DNA of 64,000 bases from Verrucomicrobium spinosum DSM 4136 = JCM 18804 (GTDB lineage: Bacteria > Verrucomicrobiota > Verrucomicrobiia > Verrucomicrobiales > Verrucomicrobiaceae). This document shows positions 17,723 through 27,112 of this stretch, in pieces. Positions within the stretch are counted from its first letter, which is position 1; each line of letters opens with the position of its first letter. The notes under the pieces were generated by a model. The model was not told the origin of the DNA and searched no databases. It worked only from the letters and a program-made list of their open reading frames with translations. The stretch covers positions 1,178,001 to 1,242,000 of the forward strand of contig NZ_ABIZ01000001.1 of the NCBI RefSeq assembly GCF_000172155.1, read 5' to 3'. The position numbers were made by a program, and so were the translations under genes.

Positions 17723-18841
17723 TCAGTAGGGATGCGGCACTGGCCATACCTGAGCATGTATGGTGCCACCGGCTTTGCGAACGATGGCTCCGCGGCCAGG
17801 GAGAAGGTATTCAGTGTGGTCGACTGGACCATCCATGTTGCCAAGGTTGAACCACCCAGTCCCAAGCTCTGGATCTGTGGAGTAGAAATAGATGTGAGAA
17901 GGTTGGATGTTGTGGCCGACTTGGTCTGACTTAAAAAGCATCAGTAGATCCTTGGGGGAGTCGATATCTGATGTCGGTGTGAACGCTCCGGACTGTATGA
18001 GATTGCTATCCTGGAGGGAAACGGGAATGGGGAATGGGTTTCCAACAATATTATCCTGAGGTGTATTTGCTGCCAGCGTTGCCAGCGTGGTCGCACAAGT
18101 TCGAATCGGAACTCTCCCGGTGAGTACCAGGCTTTTCTGGGAACCCATGTTTCTAACGTTCACAAAAACATCTGGAGCAATCGGTAGATCTCCGGTGCTC
18201 GCGAACGTGCCATTGTTGTGCCATCCTACAGGCAAAAGAGAACTTGTGTTGTAGATATGAACGCCGGCACCGGCCTGATTTACGCCGATTTAATCTTGCG
18301 AGTAGAACACGATTCGAGCCTTCGGCGCATCGAGGTCGGAGGTCGCTGTGAGTCCGCCACCATTGGGGAATAATGTGTTCAGCGTCCAAAAAGGAATGAC
18401 TTCGATGTCATCCCCAACGGCCAGACCTCTGGCTTGAAGAGATTGAGGGCCGTCCGGTTCAACCGTGAGCTGCGATAGTGGCGGTGCGCCAGTAGAGTCT
18501 GTGTTTGCCACGATGGAATACCACGTTCCGTTCAGCGCCCCGGAGTCTGAAGACGCTTTGTGAACCCGAATGAAATAGTGATTGGGCTGGACACCCGTGG
18601 AGTACACCAACTCGTTTTCCTCAAGCGAGGCAGAAATGACCAACGAATTGCCAACCACCGAAACAACCTTCGCTTGCAATATTGGATTTCGCTGGAGCGG
18701 GAAGCTCAGCGCCAAGTCACTGCTGGCATTTGCATTGACTTTAATGAATCCAACCGGTTCAGAGATGTGCTGAGCAGACGCTGGATGATGGGCTGAAATC
18801 AGAATCAGGCCTATGAGTATCGTCAAGGATGGAGTTTTCAT
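17723..18841 (-). pseudogene. TIGR02597-like paralog 2 interrupted by an in-frame TAA
   Basis: The 5' part (18841-18290) encodes a signal peptide and the first ~183 residues up to KARIVFYSQD, where a TAA occurs. The same frame continues without shift through IGVNQAGAGVHIYNTSSLLP and another ~165 residues to HAQVWPVPHPY at 17723. Joined, the length (372 codons) equals that of intact paralogs and the order of family motifs is complete. A single nonsense substitution therefore explains the break. The product would be a truncated exported protein unless the codon is read through. Confidence 0.8.
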
Positions 18842-18895
18842 CGGTGGATGCAGAGGCAGCTTGTGATCAGATGTGACTCGCCTTTGGTAGTGAAT

Positions 18896-19939
18896 TCACT
18901 CACTGTCCTCCCCGGGCAGTTTGGAGATCAAGAGAACATTCGCAGCTCCGCCTTTGCGCTCCAGGATGAAGCCTGTAGTGAGTATTGCGCCACCTTTGTC
19001 CAGATTCCCTGTGTTGCTCGACTTCCAGCCTGCAGTCGTGAAAGGTGGCGCAGGAAGGGCGTAGTAATATTTGTCATAGTTACCGCTGCCATTGGGCATC
19101 CAGACGATATCGGCGGTGGATGCGTTGCCGTGGGTCAGATAATCTCCCAGACCCGAATCTTGGAGGGATACTCCAAAAGGGAAAACACGATTGAGGAAGT
19201 TCATGCCGGTGGTAATTCCAAGAATTGCGGGGCCGGTCTTGACGCTCCCAGCGGACTTTAGGTTCAATGATGTGCTCCCTCGCCTTTCGACAAAAATGGC
19301 CTCGGTGTGATAGATGGGAGTGTTCGAAGCATCAGCATTGCCTGCCGCAGTGTTCTTCCACCCGGCTGTAGTGAATGGAGGCGCGGTGACAGCGTAGTAG
19401 ACTTTAATGAATCCTCCGGACGTGGGGATCCAGATTATGTCTGCGGTCGACACATTCCCGGGAAGCAGGCCGACCTCATTGCTGCTAGGGTCAGTGTTCC
19501 GGGCGATGTTGTTGTCGATGCCGAAAACAGTGGAAACGGTATGTGCTTCTCTGATCTGATAGGTGGCCTGATTGGTGGCGAAACCGGCCAGATCTTCTTC
19601 TGTGGTAATCGTTGAATTGGTGAATGAAGCAATCCGGCTTGAAGCCCCTGAACCTGGGCCATTCGAAATCTCAACCCAAAGGTTTGAATGTCCCGCGAGC
19701 TTGGCAGTGAAATTTGCGTCGTTGTCAGTGAGAACTGTGGTGGCGATGTTGTCGATTGCTCCGGAGGCCAATAAAGGGCGGAGGAAGTTGACTCCCAGCA
19801 AGTTGAGTTGCCCAGGATGGATGGCGATTTCCTGAAAGCCAACGGCTTTTGAAGTGTCAGGTGCTGCCCCAAGCTGCAAGGGCCAACAAGCGCTTGCCAG
19901 AATGGTTGCTGCGATGACTCTGAACGGGAGAGTGCTCAT
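18896..19939 (-). CDS. TIGR02597-like secreted paralog 3 (divergent)
   Basis: A 347-residue protein with a signal peptide (RVIAATILASACWPLQLGAA) and SKAVGFQEIAIHPGQLNLLG in place of the usual PVGF opening. It has two clear internal repeats: APPFTTAGWKNTAAGNAD and APPFTTAGWKSSNTGNLD, each preceded by a STADI(V/I)W unit. The start at 19939 (MSTLPFRV) is chosen for the signal peptide; the open frame upstream overlaps paralog 4. It is the most divergent member of the array but shares its size, export signal and two-repeat plan. Confidence 0.75.
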   Translation of the reverse strand: MSTLPFRVIAATILASACWPLQLGAAPDTSKAVGFQEIAIHPGQLNLLGVNFLRPLLASGAIDNIATTVLTDNDANFTAKLAGHSNLWVEISNGPGSGASSRIASFTNSTITTEEDLAGFATNQATYQIREAHTVSTVFGIDNNIARNTDPSSNEVGLLPGNVSTADIIWIPTSGGFIKVYYAVTAPPFTTAGWKNTAAGNADASNTPIYHTEAIFVERRGSTSLNLKSAGSVKTGPAILGITTGMNFLNRVFPFGVSLQDSGLGDYLTHGNASTADIVWMPNGSGNYDKYYYALPAPPFTTAGWKSSNTGNLDKGGAILTTGFILERKGGAANVLLISKLPGEDSE

Positions 19940-19967
19940 GTGAGGCTTTGAAGAAGGGGGTCTGCTC

Positions 19968-21125
19968 TCAATGTTGCCCCGGTGAATAGGGGGGGATGAC
20001 TGTCCAAAATTTGGTCGTTGGGACTGCCTCTGCTTGCTTGCGAATGATGAATCCTGAACTGGGCTGGAACATCTCAACATCATTCTGGATAGCGTCCGGA
20101 TCTCCGCCCAACAGTCGCCAACCGGGCCCTCCATGGGCTGATCCTTCATAGTAAAAAAAGCGAAATGCTGCAGTCTTATTTATGGAAGCTACACCGTTGT
20201 CGTAAAAGGAGATTTTGTCACCTGTGGTTCCATCGATGTCTCCGGATCCCGTAAATGCTCCGCTTTGATAGAGCCGGGAATTCCAAAGCGTCATGGCAAC
20301 GGGAACGTCCAGTGCCATGTAGACGTCTTGGGGCGTGTTGGCCTGAAGGGTGCCTATGGGGTACCTTCGAACACCCAGCGGCACCGTTCCATATGTGAAA
20401 ACGGTAGTAGTCGGAATGGTGTTGTCCTGACGAAAGACCAGATGACTATCAACGAGGAACACAGTGTCATTGTTGATCGCAGGCCCTCCCCCAATCAAGC
20501 GCCAGTTGGGGCCGAATCCACCTGCGCCAGTGTAGTAAAAGTACATTGCAACCGGTGAAAAATTGATTCCTGGCAATGAGACGTTCTGAAAGAGCAGTTT
20601 GGTCGCAGCACCTGAACCTCCAGCACTCGTCGTGCCACTGATTCCCTGCTGTCCTGGGAACAGGCTCGAAAGCGTCCAGTAGGGGATCACCTTGAAGGTG
20701 TCGCCCGGTTGAACCCCCTCCGGATCGTCGATTACATCTCCGCTGAGATCAATGGTGATAGTAGCGGTGTTGTTGCCGACGGCAGCGGTGTTGGCGGTGA
20801 CGGTGTAGTACGTCCCGGCGCGTGACCCAGAGGTGAAGGAGACGTAGTAGGTGTTGGGCTGAGTTCCTTGAGCATAAAGGAACTGACTGGAGGCCCAGAG
20901 CGGCTCCCCTTGCACAGTCAGAACCGATCCAGAGACCGAATGTACTGCGCACTGAAACAAGACTGGACGGTGAAAAGGCACGCTGAACCGGGTGTCAGAG
21001 GATCCTAGCGCCGTCACACGGTTGAATCCCACAGGTTCGCTGAAAACCTGGGCTTCTACTTTGATCGAACACAACAGGGTGAGAACGCTAAGGGCAACGG
21101 CACCAGACAATGTCTTTGCAGTCAT
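19968..21125 (-). CDS. TIGR02597-like secreted paralog 4
   Basis: A 385-residue protein with signal peptide (AVALSVLTLLCSIKVEAQ), the opening VFSEPVGFNRVTALGSSD, the central FKVIPYWTLSSLFPGQQGI and two FYY-G-GPGWRLLGG repeats, ending SSGFIIRKQAEAVPTTKFW. DNA around 20640-20870 is very similar to paralog 1 (about 17210-17430), so these two are recent relatives separated by two more divergent genes. Gaps to its neighbours are 28 and 21 bp, consistent with an operon. Confidence 0.8.
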   Translation of the reverse strand: MTAKTLSGAVALSVLTLLCSIKVEAQVFSEPVGFNRVTALGSSDTRFSVPFHRPVLFQCAVHSVSGSVLTVQGEPLWASSQFLYAQGTQPNTYYVSFTSGSRAGTYYTVTANTAAVGNNTATITIDLSGDVIDDPEGVQPGDTFKVIPYWTLSSLFPGQQGISGTTSAGGSGAATKLLFQNVSLPGINFSPVAMYFYYTGAGGFGPNWRLIGGGPAINNDTVFLVDSHLVFRQDNTIPTTTVFTYGTVPLGVRRYPIGTLQANTPQDVYMALDVPVAMTLWNSRLYQSGAFTGSGDIDGTTGDKISFYDNGVASINKTAAFRFFYYEGSAHGGPGWRLLGGDPDAIQNDVEMFQPSSGFIIRKQAEAVPTTKFWTVIPPYSPGQH

Positions 21126-21146
21126 AGAAGGGGGAAGCCATTGAGG

Positions 21147-22226
21147 TTAATTCTGGCCAGGAAGATCGTTTCTCCATAAAATGGAGGAGGGCGATGCAAT
21201 AGGGTATTTGCGGATGATAAACCCTGAGCCGGGCGGTATGAGCACGTGGTTTGAAACAGGGGAGCCCGAACTGGCGCTTCTCCAGTCGCTGCCCACTTTG
21301 TAATAGATGAAAGAGGGAGGCTTATTTAGCTGGGGTATGAGATTGTCATACACATACAGTTCATCTCTTCTGTGGGGAAGCAAAATGCTGCTGCTGCTTT
21401 GAAATGTGGATTCGTCAAGACCGAGTTTGGAGAGGGGCATTGGTACCGGTCGTCCGTGGGTGACGAAGTTGTCTTGGCGATCAGTGGTCAATACTGCAAG
21501 AGGGGAGGTCAGCGACCCCAGCTCCACATGACCGGTAGTGATGAGCTGAGTGTCAGTCGTGATGCTTGCGTGCCCGTGTTTGATGATAAAGTAGGTGTCC
21601 GGCCAGAGGATGGTGGAACCGGCTTGGGGGAAGCCTGACGCCGAGCGGCGCCATTCTGTGGTGCCGTAGAGATAGTAAATTGCGGCAGGCGGCAGGTTGT
21701 ATCCCGGTGAGGTGTTGTCAGGTAGCAATAGTTCCGTTCTTCGCTGGGCGAGGAGGTTTCCAGTGGAAGGGATGATGGTGGACTGCGTGGAAGGCGGGAA
21801 CAGTGAATCAAGCGTCCAGAACTTGCAGATCTTGAATCGAGTGCCCTCGGAGAGGCTGCTACCGTCCATTCCAGCAAGGTCGATGGTTAGTTGACCGTTG
21901 GAATTGCCCGTGATTTGGAAGTAGGTCCCGTTCATGGGACCACTCCTAATTCTGATGAAAGAGTTGTCTCTGAACTGGTCAGTTGCCCAAGAGACACCTT
22001 CTACTGGGGTCAGTGTCGCAGTTGAGCCAGTGGAGGTCAACGCACTCAGTGTGCCTTCAAACTGTGGTTGCCGATCGAACGGAACTGAGCAGATTGTATC
22101 GGAACCGGCCAAACACGTGGCTCTATTGAATCCTACCGGAGCGCTCAGCTCCTGGGCAGGGCAATTGATCGAAACAGTGGTCAACGCAGCCACTGCCAAC
22201 ATGGAAATGAGGGTGGGGTTCGTCAT
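21147..22226 (-). CDS. TIGR02597-like secreted paralog 5 (subtype B)
   Basis: A 359-residue protein with signal peptide (AVAALTTVSINCPAQ) and ELSAPVGFNRATCLAGSDTI. It carries the subtype signature FKICKFWTLDSLFPPSTQS and two repeats ending in a WRRSASGFP or WRSASSGSP turn. It is most similar to paralog 7, and the 5-6 and 7-8 pairs look like duplicated two-gene units. The C-terminus GSGFIIRKYPIASPSSILW matches the family. Confidence 0.8.
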   Translation of the reverse strand: MTNPTLISMLAVAALTTVSINCPAQELSAPVGFNRATCLAGSDTICSVPFDRQPQFEGTLSALTSTGSTATLTPVEGVSWATDQFRDNSFIRIRSGPMNGTYFQITGNSNGQLTIDLAGMDGSSLSEGTRFKICKFWTLDSLFPPSTQSTIIPSTGNLLAQRRTELLLPDNTSPGYNLPPAAIYYLYGTTEWRRSASGFPQAGSTILWPDTYFIIKHGHASITTDTQLITTGHVELGSLTSPLAVLTTDRQDNFVTHGRPVPMPLSKLGLDESTFQSSSSILLPHRRDELYVYDNLIPQLNKPPSFIYYKVGSDWRSASSGSPVSNHVLIPPGSGFIIRKYPIASPSSILWRNDLPGQN

Positions 22227-22383
22227 GTCTAAGCGGTGTTGGAATGCATTTCCCTAGCTGGCGGAAACTAACTAAGCTAGCCGCTTATCCATCCCAAAGT
22301 GGATACGGTGAGATTGGGGGGCTTCGTGAGGCGAGCAAGAAACTAAGAGGTCCGGCAATTCTAAGATCTTTCCCAAGAAAAAA

Positions 22384-23517
22384 CTAGGGCACAGGGTAAG
22401 GCAAATCAAGCGTCCACGGATCCAGTTGTGCGATCCCGTCAGGTCTGCGGATCACAAATGCCTCGCCGGGTTCTAGGGTGAGGGTGCTGCCGACGGCCCC
22501 GCCAAACAGATTTCCTATATCATACCATCCCTCGGGCAGGATGCCCATCGAGCCATCGTAGTACATATAGCTCCTCGTTGGAGCAAGGTCGATGCCTGTG
22601 GGAGGGCTGGGAAATTTCAGAAGTAAATCGCCCAAAGGGGCGAAGAGGTTGGGGCTGGGTTTGAAAATGGCGTTTTCAACGAGGCTTAGTTGTTCGACGG
22701 TGAGAGGGATAGGAAAGGGCTGAATGACATGGTTGTCATTCGTAGTGGTGGCCAGACGAAGTAAGTTGGTCGTAATCTTGGTGGTAGGGACATCACCTGA
22801 GATGTAGTGCGTTTGCATAAAGGAGGACTGGTTACGCATGATCAGGTGGTCATCGGGAGAAAGGGGTGAATTGTCGAATGTTCCCAGGGACGTGTCTGCA
22901 ACATCGTACCACCCAGCGTCCAAAAGCCCACTTGAGCCGTCGTGGTAGATGTATACCTCTGTTGGGATCAAGTCGTTCCCTGTCAAACCAGGGGCGATCA
23001 TCATGGCAAAGGTCCCTGACGGAGCAAAGGGATCCGGGCTGGTGACGATTCCAGCTTGATCTGGGAATATTGTGTTTAGCGTCCAATGGGGGATGATGAG
23101 GATTTCGTCAATGCCGGTAGTGGCAGCCAAGCCCCGTTCCGAAAGATTTAGTGTCGTGGCGGGAGACACTGTAAGAGTGTCCGATGTATGGCCAGTGATC
23201 GAGTACCAAGCGCCAGCCGCAGTTCCCGAAGCGACTCTGACATAAAAGTGGTCAAGTTGGCTGGTTCCGTTGTAGATCAGTTGACCGGCTGTGAAGTTGG
23301 CAGTGGCAAGGGTGAGGACGTTGCCGCTCACATTAGTGACGTTGCCTCGATAAACGGACGGACGGTGAACGGGTGCGGAGATTCGCATGTCCGTGTTTGC
23401 GGGCGATTCAAATTTTACAAATCCGACCGGATTGCTGAAGTCCTGGCCAAATAGAGCGGGACCTTCTACCCAGGCCGAAAGACAGATCGTTGCGGTGAGG
23501 AATAGGATTGGCTTCAT
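22384..23517 (-). CDS. TIGR02597-like secreted paralog 6 (subtype A)
   Basis: A 377-residue protein: signal peptide (LFLTATICLSAWVEGPALFG), then DFSNPVGFVKFESPANTDMR, PHWTLNTIFPDQAGIVTS, and two repeats with YIYHDGSSGLLDAGWYDV and YMYYDGSMGILPEGWYDI. Bases 23011-23415 appear identical to 25304-25708 in paralog 8, whereas both flanks differ. A 157-bp gap separates it from paralog 5, the largest gap in the array. Confidence 0.8.
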   Translation of the reverse strand: MKPILFLTATICLSAWVEGPALFGQDFSNPVGFVKFESPANTDMRISAPVHRPSVYRGNVTNVSGNVLTLATANFTAGQLIYNGTSQLDHFYVRVASGTAAGAWYSITGHTSDTLTVSPATTLNLSERGLAATTGIDEILIIPHWTLNTIFPDQAGIVTSPDPFAPSGTFAMMIAPGLTGNDLIPTEVYIYHDGSSGLLDAGWYDVADTSLGTFDNSPLSPDDHLIMRNQSSFMQTHYISGDVPTTKITTNLLRLATTTNDNHVIQPFPIPLTVEQLSLVENAIFKPSPNLFAPLGDLLLKFPSPPTGIDLAPTRSYMYYDGSMGILPEGWYDIGNLFGGAVGSTLTLEPGEAFVIRRPDGIAQLDPWTLDLPYPVP

Positions 23518-23588
23518 TATCGCTGTCTTTTTTTGTGATTTCTATGTGTGAAGCCAAACGGCCAGGCTTCTCATCGGGCTGGTATTGG

Positions 23589-24683
23589 TCAATCGTTGTA
23601 GGGGTTGCTTATCCAAATCTGCCTCTGGTCAACATTCGTCTTGTACTTCCGGACCATGAAACCAGCGGAGTGTGGAAGGACTGCATCGTTGTAAGTGGTT
23701 GCTCCTCCACCCACCATGTACCATGATCCATTCATCCGATAGTACATTGCTGACGGTCCCCGGTTCACCTGTGCAACGGTGTTGTCATAAACGCAGAGTA
23801 AATCTCTGCGCTGAGTCACCAAGCTGCCAAGGCTGTCGAGAAATGAAACAGGATCGAGGTCCAGCTCTGCAAGTTTGACATCAACAGGGCGCCCCAGGGA
23901 GAGATGATTGTCTTGCGATCCCGATGCCAGGGTTTGCATGCAGAGCGCCATGTCATCGAAATCAACAGTCCCCGCGGTAGTGAATGTCGTTGAAGCTGAA
24001 ATGGCAGGATGATTGTGGCGGATGATGATGTAGCTGTCGGGTGGAATGATCACGTCGTTCATGACGCTGGCTGTTGCGTCATCTGATTTGAGCCAGGAGC
24101 TGCCGACGAGGTAGTACTTGTCGACCGGTGGAATGTTGATGCCGGAGGACTGGGTGTTGGCAAAGAGGACTTCGGAGCGGCGATCTGGGGTGTCCGTGCT
24201 TAAAGAAGGAATAATCGTGGATTGTGTGGACGGAGGGAATTGGGTTCCAAGTGTCCAGAATCTGCAGATCTTGAATGAGTCGCCTTCGTTCAATCCGGTG
24301 ATGTTGTCGCCGGCCAGATCGATGGTAAGCGTACTTGTCGAATTGGCGGAGATTTGGTAGTACATGCCGCTCTTCGCCCCTGAAGTGATGCGGACGTAAA
24401 AGAAGTCTTTGTACTGATCCGACGTCCAGACGGGTGGGACGGAGGGGGAAATTGTCGCAGCTCCGCCGCTGGCCGTGGTGATTCCTAAGACACCCATAAA
24501 TGCTTCGCGATCGTTAAAGGACGGCGAGCAGAACGCGTCCGACTGGGGGAGACAGATTGTCTTGGTAAATCCGACCGGCCCGGTGAACTCTTGGGCCTGT
24601 ATGGGCAGGCAGGCAAGGGCAGCCAGAATGGACAAGCTAGTTGTGAACAACGCAGATGGCATGGGGACGAAGCGCAGAGTCAT
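23589..24683 (-). CDS. TIGR02597-like secreted paralog 7 (subtype B)
   Basis: A 364-residue protein with signal peptide (ALFTTSLSILAALACLPIQA), EFTGPVGFTKTICLPQSDAF, FKICRFWTLGTQFPPSTQS and the C-terminal SAGFMVRKYKTNVDQRQIW. Its ATG overlaps the TGA of paralog 8 (ATGA at 24680-24683), so it is translationally coupled to that gene. It is the closest relative of paralog 5. Confidence 0.8.
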   Translation of the reverse strand: MTLRFVPMPSALFTTSLSILAALACLPIQAQEFTGPVGFTKTICLPQSDAFCSPSFNDREAFMGVLGITTASGGAATISPSVPPVWTSDQYKDFFYVRITSGAKSGMYYQISANSTSTLTIDLAGDNITGLNEGDSFKICRFWTLGTQFPPSTQSTIIPSLSTDTPDRRSEVLFANTQSSGINIPPVDKYYLVGSSWLKSDDATASVMNDVIIPPDSYIIIRHNHPAISASTTFTTAGTVDFDDMALCMQTLASGSQDNHLSLGRPVDVKLAELDLDPVSFLDSLGSLVTQRRDLLCVYDNTVAQVNRGPSAMYYRMNGSWYMVGGGATTYNDAVLPHSAGFMVRKYKTNVDQRQIWISNPYND

Positions 24684-25825
24684 GGGTAGGGCAAATCAAG
24701 CGTCCACGGATCCAGTTGTGCGATTCCAGCAGGCCTTCGGATCACAATGACTTCGCCTGGCCCCAGCACGAGTGAAGTGTCGACGGACCCGCCAAATGGG
24801 GCTCCAATGTCGTACCAGCCTTGTGGCAGGAAGCCCATCGAGCCATCGTAGTACATGTAGGTTTTTGTTGGCGTAAGGTTGGTGCCAGTGGGGGGAGGGC
24901 TGGGGAATCTTAGAAGCAGGTCGCCCAAGGGTGCGAAAGGATTCGAGCTAGGTGTGAAAATGCCATTCTGGACGAGGTCGAGTTCATCTACCGTGAGGGG
25001 CACGGGATAGGGTTGAATGACGTGATTGTCGTTTGTCGTGGTTGCGAGTCGAAGCAGATCGGTTGAAATCTTGGTGCTTGGCGCATCACCCGAGATGTAG
25101 TGCGTTTGCAGCTGGCTGGAACGATTGCGCATGATTAAGTGGTCATCTGGTGCCAAGGGGGCATGGTCGTATGTGCCAACGAACAAGTTAGCGACATTGT
25201 ACCATCCGGCAGCTATGAACCCACTTGATCCATCGTGATAGATGAATACTTCTGTGGGACCCAAATTGGGTCCTGTTAGAGAAGGGGGGATCATCATAAC
25301 GCGGGTCCCTGACGGAGCAAAGGGATCCGGGCTGGTGACGATTCCAGCTTGATCTGGGAATATTGTGTTTAGCGTCCAATGGGGGATGATGAGGATTTCG
25401 TCAATGCCGGTAGTGGCAGCCAAGCCCCGTTCCGAAAGATTTAGTGTCGTGGCGGGAGACACTGTAAGAGTGTCCGATGTATGGCCAGTGATCGAGTACC
25501 AAGCGCCAGCCGCAGTTCCCGAAGCGACTCTGACATAAAAGTGGTCAAGTTGGCTGGTTCCGTTGTAGATCAGTTGACCGGCTGTGAAGTTGGCAGTGGC
25601 AAGGGTGAGGACGTTGCCGCTCACATTAGTGACGTTGCCTCGATAAACGGACGGACGGTGAACGGGTGCGGAGATTCGCATGTCCGTGTTTGCGGGCGAT
25701 TCAAATTTGACAAAACCGACCGGATTACTGAAGTCCTGGCCAAATAGAACTGCACCTCCCTGCCATGACAGAAGACAAACGGTTGCAGCAAAGACCATGC
25801 ACGATTTCATAAATAATGCTCTCAT
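24680..25825 (-). CDS. TIGR02597-like secreted paralog 8 (subtype A)
   Basis: A 381-residue protein with signal peptide (VFAATVCLLSWQGGAVLFG). It then follows paralog 6 closely: DFSNPVGFVKFESPANTDMR, WTLNTIFPDQAGIVTS, and a C-terminus RRPAGIAQLDPWTLDLPYP matching paralog 6 almost throughout. It contains the second copy of the 405-bp identical block. It overlaps paralog 7 by 4 bp and lies 9 bp downstream of paralog 9. Confidence 0.8.
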   Translation of the reverse strand: MRALFMKSCMVFAATVCLLSWQGGAVLFGQDFSNPVGFVKFESPANTDMRISAPVHRPSVYRGNVTNVSGNVLTLATANFTAGQLIYNGTSQLDHFYVRVASGTAAGAWYSITGHTSDTLTVSPATTLNLSERGLAATTGIDEILIIPHWTLNTIFPDQAGIVTSPDPFAPSGTRVMMIPPSLTGPNLGPTEVFIYHDGSSGFIAAGWYNVANLFVGTYDHAPLAPDDHLIMRNRSSQLQTHYISGDAPSTKISTDLLRLATTTNDNHVIQPYPVPLTVDELDLVQNGIFTPSSNPFAPLGDLLLRFPSPPPTGTNLTPTKTYMYYDGSMGFLPQGWYDIGAPFGGSVDTSLVLGPGEVIVIRRPAGIAQLDPWTLDLPYP

Positions 25826-25834
25826 TCTGAGGGG

Positions 25835-27103
25835 CTACTGCGAAAGATAGGAAGGACGAACACTCCAAACTATCTGAGATGGCGTGGTGCCCCCCTTTTT
25901 CCGGATGATGAAACATCTTGTCGAGCTTAAGACGATCTCGTTGTTGGCCAGTACGTTGGCAACGCCAGACCGCCGCCAACCTGGCCCGGGTGGGTTTAGC
26001 CCGCCGTAGTAGTAGTAGCTGGTGTCGGCAGCCTTGTTGTATCCAGAAACCGTATTGTCCCACACAAGGAGTTGATCTTGACGGGTGGTGATGGAGTGGG
26101 ATTCGCTTGGAATGAAGGCGCCGCATTCCACGATGCCGAGTTGCTGTAGTGTGGCATCGGTCACAAACGGCAATACTGTCGCATTGTCCTGATCGGAAGT
26201 CGCGGAGATCCTTAACACGGTGCTGAGTCGGGTAGGCTGGACGAATCCCCTGAGGACAACCTTTGTGCCTGCGGAACTCGCCCGATGCCTTACGATGATG
26301 AAGCACTCCTGTTTGATGGGGGTGTCGTTGGCAATGATCTGGGCGAATCCTGACTTGCGCCAACCTGGGCCCGCTCCCGCGGTGCCCGAATAGTAGTAAT
26401 AGGAGTCAAGAGCTGCCAGGTCCGTGCCCACGGAGGTGGTGTCCGGTATAAGGACTTGCGTTTCTCTGGTGGCTATAGAGTGACTGGTGGAGGCGTGAAC
26501 GCCTTCCTGACTGGGGAAGATCGTTGATAACGTGTGGTAGGGGGTAATCCAGAAAGATGTCCCTGGTCCAACGTTTCCCTGAATCGAACTGCCGTTGAGA
26601 TTAATGGTCACCGTTTGACCGTCGTTCGCGGTGACTGGGAAAGTTGAGCCTTCTTTTTCACCGTCCGCAATGAGTGCGTAGTAGTGATTGGGCTGTGTAC
26701 CGGCCAGATAAACAAATCTATTTGTGGCGGGTGCGGCAGTGTCGAATTGCAGCACATTGTGGGTGTCGACGAAGGGCTCGCCCGTATCCCAGGTGCCGTT
26801 GCTATTCAGATCAGTGAAAGATTCGCCTGGGTCATGTAACCCATTGTTCTGCAGACCTTGGCAGGTGCCGTGAAATTCTGGGTTCCGGAGAAATGGCAAC
26901 TGAACGAAGACGTCCGTACTAGTTGGCAGTTGTACCGTTCTTGATCCGATCGGATAGATCACGCTTTGCGCGACGATGCTGGACCAGCCCATCGCCGTCG
27001 CCAAGGCGATGGGGAGTGCGCTGCGCCAAGCTCTGCCGTATTGGATCACAGGCAGGCGAAACGGGATGAACGCACCCGCTAGACTCGTATAAAGAGCGAT
27101 CAT
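25835..27103 (-). CDS. TIGR02597-like secreted paralog 9 with EF-hand-like insertion
   Basis: A 422-residue protein, longer than its relatives. After an N-terminal hydrophobic segment (RSALPIALATAMGWSSIVAQ) come the family features IYPIGSRTVQLPTSTDVFV, YHTLSTIFPSQEG and two SYYYYxGxxGxGPGWRxSG repeats. Near residues 85-110 it has an insertion absent from other members: ESFTDLNSNGTWDTGEPFVD, with Asp/Asn spacing like a calcium-binding dockerin or EF-hand loop. It sits 9 bp from both array neighbours. Confidence 0.78.
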   Translation of the reverse strand: MIALYTSLAGAFIPFRLPVIQYGRAWRSALPIALATAMGWSSIVAQSVIYPIGSRTVQLPTSTDVFVQLPFLRNPEFHGTCQGLQNNGLHDPGESFTDLNSNGTWDTGEPFVDTHNVLQFDTAAPATNRFVYLAGTQPNHYYALIADGEKEGSTFPVTANDGQTVTINLNGSSIQGNVGPGTSFWITPYHTLSTIFPSQEGVHASTSHSIATRETQVLIPDTTSVGTDLAALDSYYYYSGTAGAGPGWRKSGFAQIIANDTPIKQECFIIVRHRASSAGTKVVLRGFVQPTRLSTVLRISATSDQDNATVLPFVTDATLQQLGIVECGAFIPSESHSITTRQDQLLVWDNTVSGYNKAADTSYYYYGGLNPPGPGWRRSGVANVLANNEIVLSSTRCFIIRKKGGTTPSQIVWSVRPSYLSQ

Positions 27104-27112
27104 TGTGACGAG

